From NCBI GenBank assembly GCA_016648135.1, contig JADDOH010002601.1:1-64000 (forward strand): a stretch of 64,000 nt of DNA, written 5' to 3'. A program made the translations under genes and the position numbers. How positions within the stretch are numbered: the first letter of the stretch is position 1; each line of letters starts with the position of its first letter. The DNA is from Agrypnia vestita. Lineage: Eukaryota; Arthropoda; Insecta; Trichoptera; Phryganeidae. The notes beneath the pieces were generated by a model that made no database searches, was not told where the DNA came from, and saw only the letters and a list, made by a program, of their open reading frames with translations. This document shows positions 21,398 through 36,100 of the stretch, in pieces.

Positions 21398-21525
21398 ACT
21401 ACTACACTAGCAAGTACATGTAAGCCTTCGGTTAGATTAACACGTATGTGAGAAATATTTTGTTAGTATGTGCATAATACTATGGTTGTGGTGTGTAGTG
21501 GAATTTACATACTAGTGTAGTGATT

Positions 21526-21565
21526 GTCCCAACGAAGAGACGGGTACGTCTCGAAACCGGTAGAT
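21526..21565 (+). ncRNA. Mutated hammerhead-ribozyme-like core
   Basis: Stem II GAGACG/CGTCTC, GAAA and ACCGGT are intact, but the CTGACGA box has changed to CCAACGA. That should abolish activity. Confidence 0.5.
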
Positions 21566-21605
21566 TAAAAATTTCGGTAAGTAGATATAGACTAACATAA
21601 CAAAC

Positions 21606-22788
21606 ATTTTATTAAAATGCCTAAAGACAATATAAGCATCTAGAATTTTTAAAATAATTAGTAAGAACGTAGGAACAACCGAATAGAGAGGGGCGGCGTA
21701 GCTAAATAAATATCATTCCGCCGGAAGGTGACGCAGTTCGCAAGTTAACTGTATGCGAGCGTTGCAACATGTAAACAAATAATTATGCCAGTGATTTTTT
21801 AAGTACTCTAGAAAGTCCAGAAATACGATTTTTGTGTTAAATAGTTCCAAAGTTAATCATGGTGTTTCTTTTAAAAGCCCGTCGCTACAAATATATGCCA
21901 ATATTTTGGAATTAGAATCGCAATAATAAATGTTGTACTTTCATAGAAACCATTTCTTATATATTTATGGTACACATTTTAAAACCTCTGTAACAACTGT
22001 CCACCTATAAAATATACGTATTACTATTTATAAAAAATATCTATAAGAACAGTACACTCGTAACTCACAAATATAATTATATCTCAATTATAAATTTGAA
22101 CAAAATATTCATCATTCTTTGAAATTAATCTGTACGCTTTGAAATGATCATTGACTATATCTGATTAGGGAAGATTTTCTTGTTGTTCCCAAGATCATAG
22201 TCACCTTTAGACTTGTATAATTAAAATGAAAAATAAAATTCTTTTGGCCGTACACAAACTTATGTGTCAAACTTATTCTTGATGATGAACCCTTTATGGG
22301 ATCATCCTGGCCAAGGAGTCTGGCATAATAGTCCGTAGAACATATGAAAGGACACATATTTTATATCCAAATCAGAATGATACAACTGATATACTTGTGC
22401 ATATACATACAAATTTCAAAGACGAGAGGCAAAGTATCATCTGTGGACACAAACCCTTAGACAGAAATCACAAGCAAATTTGTAATTTTTAAAAGTAGAA
22501 ATATACAGCACATAATAATATAATTATTATTACAAATATCAATCCATTCAAACAAAGCACTAATATCATTTGAAACAACAAATATGTATATAAACAATCA
22601 CAAAATAATTTCACATCTTATACTTGGCCATGCGTTAACATTATTTATAATATAAACAAAAACATTTATATAAAGTCAAATCATTGTACGATTTAAAAAA
22701 ATTCAAACACATTCATCTATAGCACATAACATATGTATAACAAACTAATAACATATTAAATTGTTGTATAAAATACGAAAAGTATCAT
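21606..22788. other. AT-rich stretch between transposons and the host gene 3' end
   Basis: No coding, RNA or clear repeat feature was recognised. Bases 21680-21780 are slightly GC-richer and may be an old element. The 3' untranslated region of the minus-strand gene may reach into the last part. Confidence 0.45.
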
Positions 22789-22789
22789 T

Positions 22790-22795
22790 TTTATT
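22790..22795 (-). terminator. Candidate polyadenylation signal of the host gene
   Basis: The minus strand reads AATAAA here, about 340 bases after the stop codon at 23134-23136. It is the nearest clean hexamer I noticed; usage is inferred only. Confidence 0.35.
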
Positions 22796-23133
22796 CAATA
22801 AGCTGTATCAGATTTAAGTATTGAATTTTTCTTCGGTGACATCTATTTCCGCTATTCAAAAGCTCAACGTTTTATTGAATCAACTTTAAAATGACATTGG
22901 CAGATGGCACCTAGATTCTTAATCAAATAAATTATTTTTTCAGTCAAAACGATACTTTTCTACAAAATATCAATTTTCCTTGATTTAATTACACTGGAAA
23001 CAACATGTCCACTTAAATCGCAACTTATTTTATTAAAATTGATTTAGTATTATTATTTAATAATGATAAAACCATACATTAAATTGAGTTATCATCTGAA
23101 ACAATATACAAACATTAATTAGACCAATTTTGC

Positions 23134-24166
23134 CTATCTATTTTTTATTTTTCTTCCATTGTTTAAGGTTTCTAAAAGTTTTTTCCTAGCTTTCTCGACC
23201 GGACTCTCTTCTACTAGGGTCGCTTTTGTTGATGACGCTTTGAACATGCTCGACAAGTCCTTTTTTATGGATGATCTTGTGACGATAATCTTGGGCGACG
23301 TTCCTGTACGCCTCTTTCCATCGGTGGTGTCTTCGTTGTCCGCCGGTGACTCTTCGACCAAAACGGTGGCGATGGGTAGTCCTCCTACCATCGATCGTTT
23401 TTCTTCGGCTTTAAAATTGTAAATTGGCGCTTTTTCAGAAATAAACGACGCTCTTTCAAGTTTGGCGTTGAATTTTGGAGTAGGGTCTGTTCTAAACATT
23501 TTTCTGTCATACTTCGATGACGCGAAAGTTGGTGTTGTTCTCTTCGCTTGTACATTGGCCAAAATGTGAGATTTTTGAAATGTTTCAATTTTTTTGACAT
23601 CATCGTTATTAGCCACTGTTGTGACACTAATGCTGTCGGTGAAACCATATCTTGAAGAAAGAATTTCTCGATTGTTATATTTGCTTTCACGTTTTGATAA
23701 TTCAATTGGCAAACCTTTAGAAGCAGTTATTTTTACGCCAAATTCTGTGGCTAAGGTGGGTAACGTGTTTCTACTAAGAGTTTTATCATTACGACCGTTG
23801 AATGTTGAATCGTTATGTCCGACGACACTCACGGTTGTTCCAACGATGTATTTTTTTGAAGTTGGGAAAAATTTAGTAGCTTTAGTTGTCCCAATAGCAA
23901 AAGAAACAGTTGAAGTCTTTTTGTCTTGGATTTTAGTGATAAAAGGTTTTATTTTAATGTCGTCACTTTTTGTTTTGTAATTTTCCACAGTTTTGAAGGT
24001 GGGTTCTGTTGACACGCTGATGACAACAGCTTCCGAAGAGTTGAAGTAAGCGAGAGGATCGTCGTTCAGCATCGCAAGTTGGTTGGAGTCGTTTCCTCCA
24101 ATGAAGGTTTCGTTGCCAATGGCGTCACGGGAGCATATTGGAATAGCATTAGACCATTTGCCATTA
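23134..24166 (-). CDS. CCP/Ig gene last exon: end of CCP14 and long C-terminal tail
   Basis: Acceptor TTTTTTCAG. It completes CCP14 with NGKWSNAIPIC, then encodes about 325 residues without cysteines after SRD, rich in Ser, Thr and Lys and probably disordered. The hexapeptide LVEESP occurs twice near the end, before a basic helical terminus (KARKKLLETL). Stop codon TAG at 23134-23136. No membrane anchor or GPI signal is evident. Confidence 0.95.
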
Positions 24167-27100
24167 CTGAAAAAAATGAGCAACCATTAAATTAAAATGT
24201 TTTTGATTGATAAAGAGTAAGTTTTTTTTTGTTCTAAAGGAAAATTTATGTATATCACCAAAATTTTTAATGTACAGAAGTGAACCATAGACCTCGCAAA
24301 CAAAGAATGAAATAAAATTGATTGTGGCGGAATTGCAGCCGCTTAAACGCTTGTGTGGAAAATCTGGGTTCGATAGAGTAAGGATTAGAATTGGAACTGA
24401 ATATGGGGCGGTAGCCTTCCGATCCTATATGTACCATGTATAGACCCCGCCACTTTAAAATGCCTAAACTAACACATAAACAAAAAAAATGTGTAATATG
24501 CAGTTCTGTAAATATGTTAGTAGATATCCCTTCGGTGATTGGTTAATGTCATGTCGTGAGAACCCGCAATAAATCTTTTAGTATGTCTTCAACTGTCAAA
24601 GGGGAACGACGCGCGCTTGCTCGAAGAAAAATAGGGTGACCATGTCTGAGGCTACGAAATTAGGAAGAGGAAGCCTTACTTATGTATAAATCCCACCAAA
24701 CGACTGGTGATTACCACGATGACATGAACTTTACTAATTATCAAAAATGGTTGACGGAAAAATTGATCCCCAATCTAGAACCCAGGTCTGTGGTGGTTAT
24801 TGACAATGCATCATACCACAAGTTGGTAAATCCAGCACCGACATCGAATTCTAAGAAGGCCGATATGATAGAGTGGTTAACTCAAAAGGATATTTGTTTT
24901 ACAAATGACATGCTTAAACCGGAATTGTATCGGCACATATGTTTAAATAAAGACATTTTCAAGGAATTGTGATCGCTGTCGACAAGCTAACAGCTTGTCG
25001 ACAGCGAATTCCTTGAAATGCATACGGCATGACCACTATCGATGAACAATCGATAGTGGTCATGCCGTATTACGGCTTCCGCCATATCACCCAGACCTTA
25101 ACGCCATAGAAAACATTTGGTCAATCGTAAAGGGACATGTAGGGTCTGGAAATGTTGACATGACATTGAATTCCGTCAAAAAATAAGTAAAAGAAAAGGT
25201 GTCGTCAATCACTAGCATTGAGTGGGGTAATATCTGCAGTCATGTATGCAAAATAGAACACCAATATTGGGAGCGGGATATTGCATTTGACGATTTCACC
25301 GATAATGGTAATTAAATTTTTAATGTGTCTGATAACGAAAATGATGACATATCTGATTGTGATGCATACTTATAGTTTTTAAGATTTGCTTAAATATTTG
25401 TTTTATTTTTTGTCATTTTTCCTAGATAATATATTCAATTTTCAATACATTTTTTCATATAGAGTATTTTCATTTTTATATTATTTTTCTAATAAAATAT
25501 ATAAATCGAATTATTTTCTTTAAGTGGTCCTTTACCCTGAATCTAAATTTATGAACATGATTTTAAAATACCTATGTAGATATGTGGTAATGTTAAAAAT
25601 AAAATAAAATATTTTTGCATTTTTACACCATGGTCACCCTGTATGCTTTGGCATCTCTAAATGACGGAGACTTTACCTGCTAGCGACAGCCCCCGCAGTT
25701 TTGTTTAAAATTACGCAAACAAACCGCTGAGGCCGTAAACAAACGGGAACAAAGGAAGTCGCGCTAGGGAGACCTGCGACGGGTCTCTGCCATAGCATCT
25801 GGCAGACCTGCGCTGTGCGCCAACAGATTTTTGTTCCTTATTTTACTTATATACTAACTCTACTTGTTCTTCACTTGCTGCCGGAGCATATCTTCGGTGA
25901 GAAATAAACCAACAAACACTCTTTCATTCCACGACCTATAAACCTTGCCTAATATATGAGGCGAGTTTTGAAGACAGCACGAACAGATGGTTAGTTAGTA
26001 AGATGTTAATTTTTTAAATCAAATTATTAGACTAAGACACTTTGCGCATACTAATTTTACAACAAATTTAATTACCTACCTTAGCACGATAAAAGATAAA
26101 AGACATATTTTAATTTTCCAACCTATGATTTTTCTTCTTTTTCAAGTGTAAAAGGCTGATTTAAATTTGTAGACAACATAAATATTGCGATGCATTTATA
26201 CTGTCTTACTTCTTCGGCATGTTCGTCCACACCACTGATGGAAAAATGTATAGTATATGGATTGGTCAAAGGTCCTCACCGTAGGCAGCGAAGCATCGGC
26301 GTGCCTCTGAGGATGAGGCCAGACTCGCAGGTGAAGCTGATGGTCTCCCCGATCTTGTAGTAGAACTTGACAGAGGACATTCTCCCGGAGATGGTGGTTC
26401 CCGGATAAGAGCATGCTTGGATACCTGAACATAAGAATTTCAGTTTTTTTATCATATCTAATGTGATTCAACCCGTAATGCATAGTTTGAACCAATGCTG
26501 CGATTATTTAATTTCTGTGACAGTGACAGCAAGGGTATAAAAAATGGAATCAGTATAATTAATACAGTCATGGTTATGTAAATCATGATAAAACCATGAC
26601 TGTACTAATTGTACTCATTCTACGCCGGTCAATGCGGTACTGAGTCATCTCAAGCAGCGGCCGCCCCCTTGGCCGCACTCACTTTACCTAACGACGCCAG
26701 TATATTCGGCGTCAGCTTTATTTATTCAATAAAATTACGATCGTAATTTTACTGAATAAATTCAGTGAAAATGATAAGACATCAGAAATACTCAAATAAG
26801 AGAATGTCTCGAAGTAGAACTGGGACATATCTTGCGGATGCTGGCAGATAGACTGCCAAAGCGGATATTTCAGGCAAGACCAGAAGGCAGAAGACCAAAG
26901 GGCCATCCCAGGAGAAGCTAGCGAAAACAGTTGCGAAGCGAGGTTGCAACTAAATTGGGCTGACATGGAGAGCGAAGCCCAAGACAGGAAAAGTCGGAAC
27001 CTTTTATGCGATGCAGGGACCCCGATCCAATAGGATAAGGGGTAGAAGAAGAAGATGAAAATTATAAGAAGTTTTTATTGACAACTCTTGGGTTACGTCT

Positions 27101-30100
27101 CGACGTCAATCGTCGTGGTGAATTTTCTTTAAAATATAATTAGAGTTTCTCTGTCAGGTGGGAAAATTAATTTGTAGTGTAGAGGTTCACCAAATGAAAA
27201 CAATAAACTGAAGGTAATTTATTGAAAGTTTCTTATAAAGTAACTAAAGTACAGTGTTATGAAAAGTACAAGATTAAACACAATAATGACACCTTTCTAG
27301 CAAGCTCAATTAATTTTATACTATGTATAATACAAGCAAACAAAAACAAAGCGTTGACGTTTAAAATGAAATATATAAAGGCTGAACCAGGAGATATAAA
27401 ATATACCAGTTAAAGACAGATATGTCTTTAACTCTGAATATAAAAAAATAGTATTGTGTATGCACCTTAATGCAGGTCGCACATATAAAAGTTTATATTT
27501 ATGTCGAAGATATTTATAACACTTCGATAACAAGACAAATGCTTTTCTTGGAATGAGACCTTTATTCTCCAAACTCAACCTAAGCTTGCAACTCCAAATA
27601 TGCATGGTTCGATGTTATATTTTCGCCATTCTCTTATAAGGGGAGAGGCATGGACATAAAACCAAGAAGTCAATGCCTTTGAGATGTGGCTCGATAGATG
27701 CATGTTGAAGCCTTCCGCTGTTCAAAGTACTACGGACCATCAAAATAAGAAAACTAGAGTATCTCGGACATATTATTAGAGGACCAAAGTAAAGTTTTAA
27801 CCAAATCAGCACTAGAAAAAGAAGCGTAGGAAGACGTCGCGTCTCATGACAGGTACCAGCATAACTCGATTGAGTTGTTCGGTGCGGCGGGGAACAAAGA
27901 GGTAATCGCCATCTCGATTGCCACCTCCGATAGAAGATGGCACTATAAGAAGATACTCACACTTTGGCGTCTCTCCACTCCAGCGGGCATTGTCCTGGCA
28001 GGCCACGATGGGCTGGCCCTGCATCATGTGCGCCGGGTTGCAGTTGAACTGCACCACGTCCCCGGCGCGGAAGGGCGCCTTCCCCAGCAGGTATCCGTTG
28101 GCAGGGGGTTGAGGAGCCGGACATGACACCTCTGCAAGCACAGCATTATCTTATTTTATTTCATTGCATCGATCATAACCTCCTCGTAGACGCTTATCAT
28201 GGACTTGTGCCGGACGCCATGTCCTGGAAACACCAGAGGAGCGGGAAGACTAACCAACTGCGAAGGCCGCGGTTACGCGAACAGTACCCTCGTCACTCGC
28301 ATTTGAATTATTATTGTAACCGTAATTAAATAAAAAATTAAGTACCAATAGTCTTTTTATTATTTTTGTAGTGTCTGTGGAATGCGTGAAAGAGAGCGAA
28401 CGAGGGAGGGGGCGAGAAAGTGCACGGAAGGCCGGCTGGGTCGCCGCGCGAGCAGACTGATCAAAACCACCGCGTCCGGTAGTCCGCGCGCCATAGTATC
28501 TATGTATATTGTATTGTATAAAGTCATCCTGATAAAAGCTGTAACTCCACACCGAGTTTTATTGGAAGCCGTCCACCACAACCAGATAAGAACGCAACAT
28601 TAGTACCGCAGGCTATAACATAGCATATCTCTCACACGAGTCTGCCCTATACCTGGTCAGTGGTAAAACCCACTTGCACAACCATAAAATTATAACTGGT
28701 AATTTGTTAACATTTGACCGGTAAAGTCTTGGCAGTGTAAATTCTATAATGATCGTCTAGAATTTATACTGCCAATAAAATTTATTAAAAAACAATCTAA
28801 TTTTTCCGAAATATATATATATCCAAGAGCATGAACCACTTATGGACAAAGAAATTTTAGATACAGTACAATATTGGAAAGTGTTTAAAAATCTAAGTAC
28901 CCGATGAATTTAAAAACAATTATTAAATTATGGATTAGAGAGTTGGGTCGACCATTTATTGGGATACTCATCCAAACAAAATAACTTTCTTAATGTCATT
29001 TGAATATTATATAAATCCAGATTCCAAGTAGACTCTGTTTAATTGTGGAGTGTAAACTACGAATAATCACTTTTTTAAACCTATTTGTATTTTGTGTACT
29101 TGAATCTAATTATGTTCCCACAGACAATTTTGTCTCAACACAGAGTTTTATAGTAAGACAGACATGATAAAATTAAACCTAAATTAAATTTTGATTGCGT
29201 ATAGCATTGAAATAAATAAATCATTTATCATTGTTGAATTTTTTGGCTATACACAGGTTGCGTGAAGAGCTTAGCTAAAACGTCACTTACCAATACAAGA
29301 CGGGGGGGCAGGCACCCACTCCCCGCTAGGAGAGCACACGGTCTCCGAGGGCCCCCGGAGCCCCCATCCGGGGGCGCAGCTGAAGGCCGCTCTGCCTCCC
29401 ACACCGCGGGAAACTATGGACACGCGAGGTCTGGAGTTGTGGGCAATGGTGGACGGAATGGGCACCTCTCCACACTCCACGCCTGAAGTAAAAAACATTA
29501 TTATTGTATTTTTTATATGTTTGATACCCGAAGAGGATCTAATCTTATGCTTTTCCTTCATCACAATTGATTTTTGTTGGACGTCACGACCTGGCAATAC
29601 CAGAGCACGGCCGGCGGCCCGGACTGCGGTCGAGCGCGAACCAGCATTCTGTCGCCCGCCTCGATTCTAGTTAATTAATAGAACAGTGCATTCATTTTTA
29701 GAGATTTTCTTATAAAATGGCGGCATTACAATGTTATATAGGGTTAATTATCACAACACTTTCCGTTTGATTTTTGACATAGATACAGAGGGAACAAGAG
29801 CACAGTAAGATAAACCAAATACCATTTATTTCATCCTGTTTTTATAAATAAACTCAAATAATTGACAATAAATTTATTTTGAAATACCAGAATGATACTC
29901 ACTCTCGCATAAAGGAAGGGGTGCACTCCAATTTCCACTTGGAAGACACACGAGACGTGCAGCCCCGATGAGGGAGTTCCCGTTGGCACAGGAGAAGGAC
30001 ACCTCAGAGCTCAACTTGGTGGACTGACTGCTGGAGATCAGCCCGCGCCGCATGGGCAGTGGAGAACAGTGTACAGCTGAGGAAAATCAATTGATTAGAC

Positions 30101-33100
30101 AATGGAATGGACGGGCTTACTAGTTTTATGCATCCGAAGGGATAATCATCATTGCTCGTATCCCAAGAACATTTTCCCTCATGATTGTGGGTCCTCAGTC
30201 CACATAGCATCTTAGACGTGGTAAGGCAGCAGCTGCGGACCTCTGTGCCCCGATTGTTTTTGTTTCTCTTTTTAATTTCTCTTTCTGATTGCAATACGGT
30301 ATGTTAAATGCAATACGTATTGGAAGGTATAAATATGTGTAAACGAGACCGACTTTCAACTCCCTTTGGTGTTTGATCTATGCAAGTGATATGTAGCTGA
30401 TGGCAGGTTATCTATTGTGAAGTATTGCAGGCTGCATTTATTCAAGTAATGTGTACTCAATATAATATTTAAGTTCTCTAAGTGGCAACATGCTGGCAAC
30501 AGCATGTTTTGTTTCTAAATCTGGTGTATTCAAAACGGATTTGATTATTATTTGGATCTCTTTTCCACTTTTAAAGAGGTTAACACGTTTTTAATCTCTT
30601 CTGTTATACACAGGTTGTTACATCGTTTTTTTTTTTTTTTGGATTTATTGTAAATCATTTCAAATACACATTTTTAATTCTAATGCATCCCGGCAATTTA
30701 TTTTTTAATCTTAAAGTTATTTGTTTGTTATCCAGAATACGTATTGTTTTTATCAAGCCGTATTGTCTATGATCGTTCGATGTCTTTTTTTTACCTACCA
30801 TCACTGCAATAATATAGTGATTGGATATTTTATGCGTAACTATACTCAGGTTGCTGTTTTTATTTCTTACAGCGATATGATCTACATACGAAACTAATCT
30901 TGCCTGGATAATTTCTTCTGTTGTTGCCTAATGCACTCCTCCATGCATTATTATTATCGAGGTGGTTAGGGCCAAGGAATGAGCCTTGCGTGGAGCCACG
31001 ACAGTTGCGTGCGATCTGCTATGTGTTTGTGCCATATACTAACATGCACGTGCAGGTAGCAGTCGCCTTCTGTATTCCAATTCCAATAAGTCTATCAATC
31101 AATGTGGTGGTTAAGACATAAACAAGAAATATAATTATTTCATACATGATATAGACCCTCAACTAGAGGAATTTGGATGCCATGTCTCCATACCTTCAAC
31201 AACGATATCCACTTGATGCGACTGTCTGGCTGGAGTGATGCAGGTGAAGATACCGGAATCATCTTGCACAGCGTGAAAGATGCTGAGCCTGTACTCCAAG
31301 CCACTATCTCTTCCCGGATCGCTGGACCATCCCTCAGGATACTTTCTGTAGAGTATAAAAAATTGTTTAAAGAGCCAAGTATCACAAAATCTATGAAATT
31401 GGAAAGACTTTGGTGGTTGGGTCATATGAAGAGAATAACAACAAGAACAGCTTAGAAAGGTCAAAACTAAGATGGAATGATAGTGTATTCAAGAACTGGA
31501 GAGGGCTGGTGCATGATCTAGATCAGTAAAGGAAGACTATTGAGGAGGCCAAGACCCACCAGAAGTTGTAGAGCCAACAGTGATTCTAATAAAAATAATA
31601 TACAATACCAACTACAATTTTATCGTTACTTCACGGAAGAAAGATAGAAGAATACCGACTAAATATTGCCTCACCCATGCAACACACATACTCGTATGTC
31701 ATGCATGTTGTCGATTTTTAAGGTCTTTAACTGGCCAATCTACAGGTATCTGATTAAAATGTAACACTAAGGAAATTCTTTATATCTGGTACAGTCAACA
31801 CTTTTTTGCATATTTTCAACTCTTTTATGTACAAAACTCCTTTATGTACAGATCCACAAATTCATTTAACACAAACTATCACCACATTGACATTTTCAAC
31901 GCAACAATAAGAAACATAAAACAAACAATATCTACACTACCGCACCCAAACTAATTTGTACATTATATCTTCCCTTCTACTCCCGTCCCACATTCCCCTC
32001 CACCCTCTCCATTCGCTATTAATGTACATTAAAGTAAATTTTTAAATTCAGTGGAAAATTTTTAAGATTGTTTTAAAATAAATAAATAAACACACAAATA
32101 CACACACTCACACAAACTCACTATTGGACATGTTTTTTCTTATTTTTTTATTGATTGTACATATATATGTGTTTTCTTGTAATTGGCCCAAAACTCTGTA
32201 CACCAATTATTGTTTTTTTTCAAGATTGATTAATTATATGGCTGTAAGAAAACCAATAAATGAAAATAAAAATAAAATAAAATAAAATATGCAAAAAAAC
32301 TCAATATGCAAACAACACCTGCATATTTTCTTACCATTCTCTTGTTATTTATTTATTACACATTAAGCGAATAAACCACTCATTTTTAAACCTTCTTAGT
32401 ATGGGTAAGATCAGTTAAATATCCCCTTTTAATTTGTTCATTCTTAACTTACTTAATTTGTTGTAAATTGATTTGTCACTATATACATTCTTTTCTGTCA
32501 GTAAACTCATTTCCAGCTCCTGGCTTCCATACATCAGTGTTTGTATTAAAATTCCACTAAACACCGTTAATCTCGACACTATTATTTAAAGCGAAGACAG
32601 GAAGGAAGAGGAAGGTCCTTCCTCTTGCGTGTGTGGATCTTAAAGGCGACATCAAGGTACAGTTGGTGCTCCATTGTGACTTCCGCTATGGTTTTTCGAG
32701 CCAGTATGTCTTGTCATCATAAGAAAAGACTAAGATAAATTTTTACCTGTATTCGTGGCTGACGTTCCATTTCGGGTTTCCGAACTTCCTCATCCACAGG
32801 CATTCCATATGCAGTATGGTTCCAGGATAGACTATTAAGCGACCATCGTTGCTCTGCGCTATCGGTCCCAGCTGGTGGCGAAACAGAATGGTCGGAGGCT
32901 TCTCCACTGTTGAGTTTCAAAATTACACAAACATTATTTATCTTAATTAAGGGTTTTGCATATTTTGCAATGGAGATAAAAATATAAATGTAAATCTTTT
33001 ATTAGGTCACTAGGGCAATTCCAATTGGCATAGATTGCAAAAGAAGTCAGTGCGGTGGAAAGGCACTGTTTTACCTGCAGAAGCATGTCGCTAATGCTTC

Positions 33101-36100
33101 TCAATATCTTCAGGAAAAATTGAGCGAGCGATTGATTATCTGCGGCAAAAATGCTGAATGGAACATATTGAACGTTCAATGAAAAGGCTAATTAATTAAT
33201 ATCTTGGCCAAATCTTCAATGATGATGGACAAAACGTTGACGATTTCGAACTACAGCTGAGAATTGCATACTATTGAATCCTCTTAACATTATTCTTCAT
33301 ATGTATGTATACCTACGAGCTCTGATCGAATTACAAACGAGTGACGTACAGCCTTTTAGGATTTCAATATAGAATTGAATTGACATGCTATTCTAGCTCT
33401 TCCGCAATGATCGACTGTGACCGTGCCCATGGATTCATTCCGATCCTGAGGCATCGTGTTGCTAGTTTTAAGCAGAAGCACTGCAAGCTCTAGTTTAAGC
33501 TAGTTCAAGCTGCGTTCACATTGAGTCCTGGATCTCCTATCTAATAATAGTAATTGCAGATGAGTTACATGTACGTGTACATATATGCTAATAACCGTAA
33601 TATAATATAATCTGAAATATAAGTGTATTTTTATAAGCTGTACGTTCACTCCTTTATTTGTATACGATTGTTATTTGTGTACAAAACAATTGCTTTACTA
33701 TACTTACTGGCATAGTCATTTTCCTGGTTTAGACCAAAGCACGAAGGTTTCGGTCCATCCCATTCACCTCCCAGGCAACGTCTCTGATTGGGACCGATCA
33801 TTGCATACTTTCCAATGTCGGTGCATCTAAAAAATAAAAATAAATGTTACTACTAGTGTATCACAAGGTTTCTTTTATAGCCCTACACGTTAGAATGTGA
33901 ATAAAGAGAAGGGGAAAAAAGTAACAATAGTGATCTCTTTCGACACATCATCGATAGATTTTGCAAATTAATTGACAGTGTAATATGAAAACTTGTATTG
34001 TCATTTTTTCTCTTTTCATTTACCTCGATATCAGAATTGATCCAGCAGGAAACTCGACGACTTCTTCCTTGATTTCAAGATCGTTGTAGAAGGAGACGAC
34101 GTTAGGTTCATTGTTTCTGAAGGTGCAGGTGGCATTACCCAACAGTCCAGCAGGGATCATATCTTCCTCCTCTAGGAAGAAAATTCAAATTTATTAATTG
34201 ACTAGTTCACTGAACACGTTAGACATGATAGATAGTATTTGAAGCATTGGCTTATGCAACGTTCTACCGATACAACTCAAACGAAGCCATCAAAAGTATA
34301 AAGACGTTGATATATGGCTTCACCAATAAATACCAAAAGTGCATGAATAAATGGACAGCTAATAAGAGCTATCAAGCGAAGGAGAGCTGCATACGTCGGA
34401 TACATTCTCTGCAGTTAAAAATGTTGATACACTGCAACTAATCATCCAGGGGAAAAAATAAAGCAGTAGGGTAGAAAAAGGTAGTGTCGCCTCAGAGAGC
34501 GGTCCAAAATGCCAGTGACCTTATACAACTTGCACACGATAAATCGGTAACCTGCAACAAGGTCCACCGACCCTGATTAGAAGACGTCAAATTAAATTAG
34601 AAGATGAAAGTGTTTCGAAGTGAGAAACCCTAATAAATATAACAGTAACGATGACTAAATAATGTTCAAGGATGTCAATAAATGACTCACCGCAAGAAAC
34701 GCTCTTCCCCATCCACTTTCCAGAGTCGCAGACGATCTTCCACGTAGACTTCTCCCCCATGATGGCCGCTATGCATCTGAAGGTGACTTCTGTCCCGTGG
34801 GGGTATCGCTGGTGTGAAGTACCGCTGGAAGGGGAACCGTCCCGGTATATCAGGGTACCCTGGACCCTGGAGAAATAGTTTTTTTTCATAGGTTTAATTG
34901 AAAAGTGTCAGCAGGTTCTATCTTACCAAGAGTAATCGAGACAGTTCAGAACTCACAAATAAAAACATGATTTTGGTATATTTCTAATAGAGCCTCTAAA
35001 TTCTACAAACTAAATATTTTTTAACATCAAATTGTTTAAAAAATAATGGCCAATTAACATATTTATAAAGAACGAAGGATTTATTCGAAAAAAGTCACAT
35101 AGGGCAAGCGGTCGACGCATCCTCCAATATTTTGGATACTTTACCCGTAAAGAAGATAATAATCTGAAGAAGCCGGTAGAGACTCGAAAGGTGGAAGGTC
35201 AGAGAAAAAGAAGCCAATCTCAGACTCGATGGATTGATAAGATCAAGTACTCTAATGGCCATCCTGGTGGCACGATAACCAAACTGTTGGAGTGCAGAGA
35301 ATGATGGAGGAAAATTGTTAAGCAGAGCAGCAGCCATCAGCACACCCCGGGGGCCTCAATTTTCAGTAATGAGGCAAGCTGATTTGAGAAGCAGAAAAGC
35401 AAGCCTGAGCTTGAGCATTGAGCCTAGAGCACGCGAATTAGAATTATGCGTTGTTATGTTATGAATGTGCATTTTTACAAAGAATGTAATCATAAACATT
35501 CACTTAAACAATAGTAAATGCACATGAGAAATGGATCTACAAAAGGCTTTTAAAATAATCTGAATTGTGAGGTTACTAATACCTAACAGAGATTTATATG
35601 AAATGAATGCGGCAGAAAAATATCTGCATTTCATCATTCAAGGCAAAATTGCGAACAAGGAGAGGTCCTGAAAGACGGAGGACATACTGGCTGAAAAATC
35701 TAAGGAAATGTGTAGTGTATCTCGGTGTGGGTGCGTGTGTGACTAACTTGAAGCTTACTCGGGTAGACAGATGGTCGCAGGATTAACCAAATATTGTTGT
35801 ATTCTATCTGTGAAAACTGTGTAAAGATAACGCCGGAGTATTCTTGAGAATCCCTGACCCTTATACTTAAAGGGAGAAGAGATTCGGGAAGTCCAACTAT
35901 TTTGAGCTCTTGTAAACAACAATATGACTGCTATCATCTGATAAGCGAAGAAGCACTAAAATACGATAAGTAAACGTTTAATGTAAGAAATATCCATTTG
36001 ATTTTACGTGTTTTCCCAACGAATAACAAGCTTTTACAATATCTGGAAAATTAAAAACATTCTCTGCTGTTTCTTTATTTTTGAAACATTTGCCGTAAAC

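Larger units (their letters stand above)
21340..21605. mobile_element. Inverted pair of Penelope-like terminal repeats
   Basis: A minus-strand copy (about 21345-21440) faces a plus-strand copy (about 21510-21605). Both carry the same hammerhead module, and shared flank words (ACTAGTGTAGT / ACTACACTAG) confirm the inverted layout. Related single copies: 11286-11486 and 44469-44632. Confidence 0.6.

Noticed and set aside
23594..23980. 128-residue plus-strand hydrophobic frame
   Set aside because: It is the antisense shadow of the last coding exon.
31177..31455. 92-residue plus-strand open frame
   Set aside because: It overlaps the minus-strand Ig exon, whose motif and splice sites are far stronger.
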